Assembly: GCA_009777005.1 (NCBI GenBank)
Contig: WRMT01000103.1
Coordinates: forward strand, 1-9,196
Source of the DNA: Methanobrevibacter sp.
GTDB lineage: Archaea; Methanobacteriota; Methanobacteria; Methanobacteriales; Methanobacteriaceae
DNA: 9,196 bases
Direction of reading: 5' to 3'
This document shows, one piece after another, positions 6,597 to 9,196 of this stretch. The position numbers and the translations under genes are program-made. Numbering within the stretch: position 1 is the first letter of the stretch; every line of letters begins with the position of its first letter. The notes under the pieces were generated by a model. The model was not told where the DNA came from and searched no databases. It was given only the letters and a program-made list of their open reading frames with translations.

Positions 6597-7352
6597 ATGG
6601 AAGTAGAGGCTAGTGATATAGGGGCTAAAAAAATTAAAAAAAGTACAAATACTAATAATTCTGATAAAAACTTAGAAAAAGGAATAAAAACAACTGAAGA
6701 AGGGGAAAAACTCTTTGATAAAGATTCTAAAATAATTGAACCAGAACAAAATATAAAACGCCTTGAAAATGAAGTTAATAGATATGAAGAACCAAAATTT
6801 TGCCCAAAGTGTGGTGCAAACACTAAACCAAATTTTAAATTTTGCAATAGCTGTGGACATCTATTAAAATCTTTTAAACAAACGGAAAATGAAGTTAATA
6901 ATGACGGACCTAGATTTTGCACAAAATGTGGTCTAATCACCAAACCAAATTATAAATTTTGTAAAAGTTGTGGACATCATTTAATATCCTTTAAACATGC
7001 TGAAACAGAAATAAATAATGGAACTACTCATATAGCTAAAGAATCAAAAACTAAAGACTTATCAAAAGCATTTAAAATTTCCATCCCTCCAATAAATAAT
7101 AATGATTCAGAAAAATCAATAAAACAACCTGTTGAATCAACAAAACAGGAAAACACTAATCTAAATATAGATGAAAATGCTAAAGCGAATAATAAAGGAA
7201 ATATTGATAGTGTAGAAAAAGATATTAAAGAAGAAAATAATATTAGCTATTCAACAGCTGATGAGATAAATAAGTTTTATGAATTAAAGAAAAAGGGAAT
7301 TATCACTTCTGAAGAGTTTGAAAAAAAGAAAAAACAATTATTAGATTTATAG
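6597..7352 (+). CDS. Double zinc-ribbon protein with C-terminal SHOCT domain
   Basis: This 251-residue, highly charged, Asn/Lys-rich protein has two CxxC-x10-CxxC zinc ribbons. The first uses Cys69, Cys72, Cys83 and Cys86; the second uses Cys108, Cys111, Cys122 and Cys125. They belong to a 39-40-residue module repeated in tandem (ENEVN...FC.KCG...TKPN.KFC.SCGH.L.SFK), and a third module begins (ETEINNG, 136-142) but lacks cysteines. A low-complexity, probably disordered linker (about 145-218) leads to a SHOCT domain (219-251: ADEINKFYELKKKGIITSEE, then a Lys-rich end), a short module common at C-termini. There is no signal peptide or membrane segment, so it should be cytoplasmic. The zinc ribbons suggest nucleic-acid or protein binding. 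No specific function can be given. The start is fixed by GGTGATTT just upstream. Confidence 0.85.
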   Translation: MEVEASDIGAKKIKKSTNTNNSDKNLEKGIKTTEEGEKLFDKDSKIIEPEQNIKRLENEVNRYEEPKFCPKCGANTKPNFKFCNSCGHLLKSFKQTENEVNNDGPRFCTKCGLITKPNYKFCKSCGHHLISFKHAETEINNGTTHIAKESKTKDLSKAFKISIPPINNNDSEKSIKQPVESTKQENTNLNIDENAKANNKGNIDSVEKDIKEENNISYSTADEINKFYELKKKGIITSEEFEKKKKQLLDL

Positions 7353-7379
7353 CTTTCACTTTAATTAAAAATCTAGCTA

Positions 7380-7428
7380 TTATATAAAATATTAAAATTA
7401 ATATTTTCTCATGGAAAGGTTGAGTTTC
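7380..7428 (+). promoter_or_regulatory. dph5 promoter and ribosome binding site
   Basis: TTATATAAAAT (7380-7390) is a good TATA box and predicts transcription start near 7409. AGGTTGAG (7417-7424) then serves as Shine-Dalgarno 4 bases before the ATG at 7429. The ATG at 7411 would leave an almost leaderless mRNA and lacks a ribosome binding site of its own. Confidence 0.55.
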
Positions 7429-8235
7429 ATGCTTTATTTTGTAGGATTAGGATTATTTGATGAAAAAGACATTTCATTAAAAGGATTAGAAGTTTTAAAA
7501 TCAGTTGATATTGTTTATGCAGAGTTTTTCACTTCAAGACTTTTTGGATCAAATTTTAAAAGATTAGAGGATTTAATTGGGAAAAAAATAAATGTTTTAA
7601 ATCGCCAAGAAGTTGAAGAAGAAAATATCTTCTTAAAAAAAGCCGAAAAGCAAAACATAGCTTTAATTTGTGGAGGAGATCCATTAATAGCTACAACTCA
7701 CACTGATTTTTTAGTTGAAGCTAAAAAAATAGGAATCGATACAGAAGTAATCCATGGGTCCTCTATTATTTCTTCTGCACCTGGAATTTCAGGTCTTCAA
7801 GCTTATAAATTTGGAAAAGTCACAACCATTCCTTTTGCAGAAAAGAATTTCTTTCCACACTCACCATATTTAGCTATTAGAGATAATTTAGCTAATAATT
7901 CTCATACTCTTGTTCTTTTAGATATTCAAGCTGATAAAGATAGATACATGAGTGTAAATGAAGGTTTGAAATATTTAATGAAAGTTAAAGAAGATTTAAT
8001 AGCTAATGGTAATGAAGATAAAATAGCTATTGATGAGGAAACATTAGCTATTGGATTAGCTAGAGTTGGATCAAAGGATGTACTTGTTAAAGCTGGTAAA
8101 ATAGCTGATTTAATTGAATATGACTTTGGTGGTCCATTACACTCCATAGCTATTCCTTCTAAATTACATATTGTAGAAGCTGAATACTTAGTAGAGATTT
8201 GTGATGCTCCTAAAGAAATTTTAAGAGATGTTTAG
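7429..8235 (+). CDS. dph5: Diphthine synthase Dph5
   Basis: Dph5 is the S-adenosylmethionine-dependent methyltransferase that methylates the modified histidine of elongation factor 2 during diphthamide synthesis, in the cytoplasm. The 268 residues from this start show the tetrapyrrole-methylase fold signatures: LYFVGLGLFDEKD at the N-terminus, with the glycine loop VGLGL at residues 5-9; CGGDPLIATTHTD (81-93); and SSAPGISGLQAYKFGK (115-130). The frame is open from an ATG at 7411, adding MERLSF, but homologs begin at MLYFVG and the Shine-Dalgarno fits 7429. The length is usual for archaeal Dph5. No other diphthamide gene is nearby and it appears monocistronic. TAGCTA is unusually dense here, mainly as the codon pairs ATA-GCT and TTA-GCT. 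Confidence 0.96.
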   Translation: MLYFVGLGLFDEKDISLKGLEVLKSVDIVYAEFFTSRLFGSNFKRLEDLIGKKINVLNRQEVEEENIFLKKAEKQNIALICGGDPLIATTHTDFLVEAKKIGIDTEVIHGSSIISSAPGISGLQAYKFGKVTTIPFAEKNFFPHSPYLAIRDNLANNSHTLVLLDIQADKDRYMSVNEGLKYLMKVKEDLIANGNEDKIAIDEETLAIGLARVGSKDVLVKAGKIADLIEYDFGGPLHSIAIPSKLHIVEAEYLVEICDAPKEILRDV

Positions 8236-8391
8236 CTAATGAATTCATAAGTACGCCTTTGTTTTTACTTAGATTCTTAGCTATAATGATATTTTTAATT
8301 AACTTGTAATGGTAGTAATATTTGTATTATAGTAACAATTATTATAGAGTAAATCAATAAATAATTTATAGGTTAAAAGGGAAAGATAGCT

Positions 8392-8616
8392 ATGACTTTT
8401 AAAAGAACAGTTTTTGGAAAATATGTTAGTGAAGGGCTTGATTATACTAAAAAAGTAGAAGAACAAAGGAGAAAAGGTTTCAGAGCCCCTAAAAAAAGAA
8501 AAATCACTTTTACTAATCCTTTTCATATTTATAATTTCATGTTTAATTATTATAAAGAATATACTCGTGTTCCAACCAATTTAATAAGAAAAAAACATTC
8601 TTTATCATTAAATTAG
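8392..8616 (+). CDS. Small basic hypothetical protein
   Basis: This would be a 74-residue protein with about 18 Lys/Arg against 5 Asp/Glu, including EEQRRKGFRAPKKRK (23-37), followed by an aromatic-rich stretch (FHIYNFMFNYYKEY). There is no signal peptide or membrane helix, and the charge pattern would suit binding of RNA, DNA or ribosome. I do not recognise the family. AAGGGA (8377-8382) lies about 9 bases before the ATG, and a TATA-like ATTATAGAG (about 8339-8347) would give a 24-base leader. Codon use resembles that of the neighbouring genes. The overlapping antisense frame (8299-8526) is less protein-like. The stop codon TAG (8614-8616) merges with the first unit of the 19-bp repeat array, so the 3' end may have been altered by the array. 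Confidence 0.5.
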   Translation: MTFKRTVFGKYVSEGLDYTKKVEEQRRKGFRAPKKRKITFTNPFHIYNFMFNYYKEYTRVPTNLIRKKHSLSLN

Positions 8617-8989
8617 ACATTGTTGTAAAGTATTGTTTGTAACTCAAGGTATTGTTTTTAGCTTTAGCTATTGTTTTCGATTCATGCTATTGTTTTCAAT
8701 GTTCGGTATTGTTTTTAGCTTTAGCTATTGTTTATGATTTGTGGTATTGTTTTTGGTGTATGGTATTGTTTTCAATGTGAGGTATAGTTTTTAGCTTTAG
8801 CTATTGTTTTTGATTTGTAGTATTGTTTTTGGTGTATGGTATGGTTTTCAATGTTGGGTATTGTTTTCAGCTTTAGCTATTGTTTATGATTTGTGGTATT
8901 GTTTTTGGTGTATGGTATCGTTTTCAATGTTGGGTATAGTTTTTAGCTTTAGCTATTGTTTTTAGTTTATGGGATTGTTTTTAAATATA
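8616..8989 (+). repeat. Array of about twenty 19-bp direct repeats with 76-bp higher-order structure
   Basis: From 8629 to 8989 there are nineteen contiguous units of exactly 19 bases, preceded by a degenerate 13-base unit (8616-8628). Each unit is a conserved head, GGTATTGTTTT or GCTATTGTTTT, plus a variable 8-base tail. Tails come in a fixed order: A TAGCTTTA, B TGATTTGT, C TGGTGTAT, D CAATGTTG, making a 76-base unit. Full ABCD sets start at 8705, 8781 and 8857. A partial set (A, B-like, D) starts at 8648, and a decaying A plus two variant units starts at 8933. Nineteen is not divisible by three and all frames meet stops, so it is not coding. TAGCTA appears at each A/B junction. One strand is strongly G/T-rich. 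Function is unknown. Confidence 0.95.
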
Positions 8990-9196
8990 TAAACATAATA
9001 ATTTTTTACTAGTAAATTTTTCTAAATTTTCTTTTTTTCAAGGATTTTTCAAAGTTTAAATAATATTTATAATAATTAATCAAATAAGAAAATAAAGAAT
9101 ATAAATTAGTATTTCAAATAATTATCCATTAAAATTATTTCAAATACTATAAAATATTCTTTAATTAGAAATAAAAAGCTTAAAATTATTAATATC
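8990..9196. other. AT-rich sequence to the window end
   Basis: These 207 bases after the repeat array are very AT-rich with no visible gene or strong motif. The next gene must lie outside the window. Confidence 0.5.

Noticed and set aside
6672..6860. Second minus-strand ORF inside the zinc-ribbon gene
   Set aside because: Phe/Ile-rich composition typical of antisense to Lys/Asn-rich coding sequence; no start signals.
6524..6943. Minus-strand ORF of 139 codons opposite the zinc-ribbon gene
   Set aside because: The plus strand has clear CxxC ribbons and a GGTGAT ribosome binding site. The minus frame's repeated Phe/Pro/Gln segments simply mirror the duplicated ribbon DNA.
7411..7428. Upstream ATG as start of dph5
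   Set aside because: Adds MERLSF ahead of the conserved MLYFVGLGL start; the Shine-Dalgarno AGGTTGAG lies between the two ATGs and serves the second.
7926..8147. Minus-strand ORF inside dph5
   Set aside because: Shadow of dph5. Its Ser/Ala/Ile pattern comes from the TAGCTA-rich codons on the other strand.
8299..8526. Minus-strand ORF overlapping the small basic protein gene
   Set aside because: Low-complexity Phe/Ser/Asn/Thr-rich peptide without a Shine-Dalgarno. The plus frame has better start signals and composition.
8616..8989. CRISPR array
   Set aside because: Period is 19 bases with only 8 variable bases that recur in a fixed cycle. CRISPR repeats and unique spacers are each about 25-40 bases. 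No cas gene is present.

Overview
The window looks like a chromosomal segment of a very AT-rich methanogenic archaeon, most likely Methanobrevibacter or a close relative in Methanobacteriales (inference). The reasons are a G+C content of about one quarter by eye, a diphthine synthase gene (an archaeal/eukaryotic marker), archaeal TATA-box promoters, and GGTG-type Shine-Dalgarno sequences such as GAGGTGA and GGTGATTTC just before start codons.

Left part (1-2350, minus strand): two paralogous pstS genes encode surface phosphate-binding proteins of the Pst ABC importer. The permease and ATPase genes are not in the window and would have to lie to the left. Each pstS has its own promoter with its own candidate operator: an inverted repeat bracketing the TATA box for the left copy, and helically phased TGAA direct repeats upstream of the TATA box for the right copy. 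A 113-bp inverted-repeat element lies between the two genes.

Middle part (2350-4060): an accessory, decaying zone. It holds a DUF3800 gene broken by a -1 frame change, with a TTTAAAA slippery-type heptamer in the overlap. An 89-nt segment that folds into a nested multi-stem structure abuts its 3' end. Further on are a 49-codon remnant of another protein and a hairpin followed by T8. DUF3800 genes are known to sit next to structured noncoding RNAs, so this RNA-gene pair is the best candidate for an undescribed system here.

Right part (4060-9196, plus strand): tex (S1-domain transcription accessory protein), a 61-bp tandem duplication in T-rich DNA downstream of tex, a protein with two zinc ribbons and a SHOCT tail, dph5 (EF-2 diphthamide synthesis), and a small basic hypothetical protein. 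That protein's stop codon runs directly into an array of about twenty 19-bp repeats, organised as a 76-bp higher-order unit. The genes have separate promoters and share no obvious pathway.

Across the window the palindrome TAGCTA occurs about 38 times by hand count against roughly 3 expected from base composition. It resembles a highly iterated palindrome and is absent from the DUF3800 gene.
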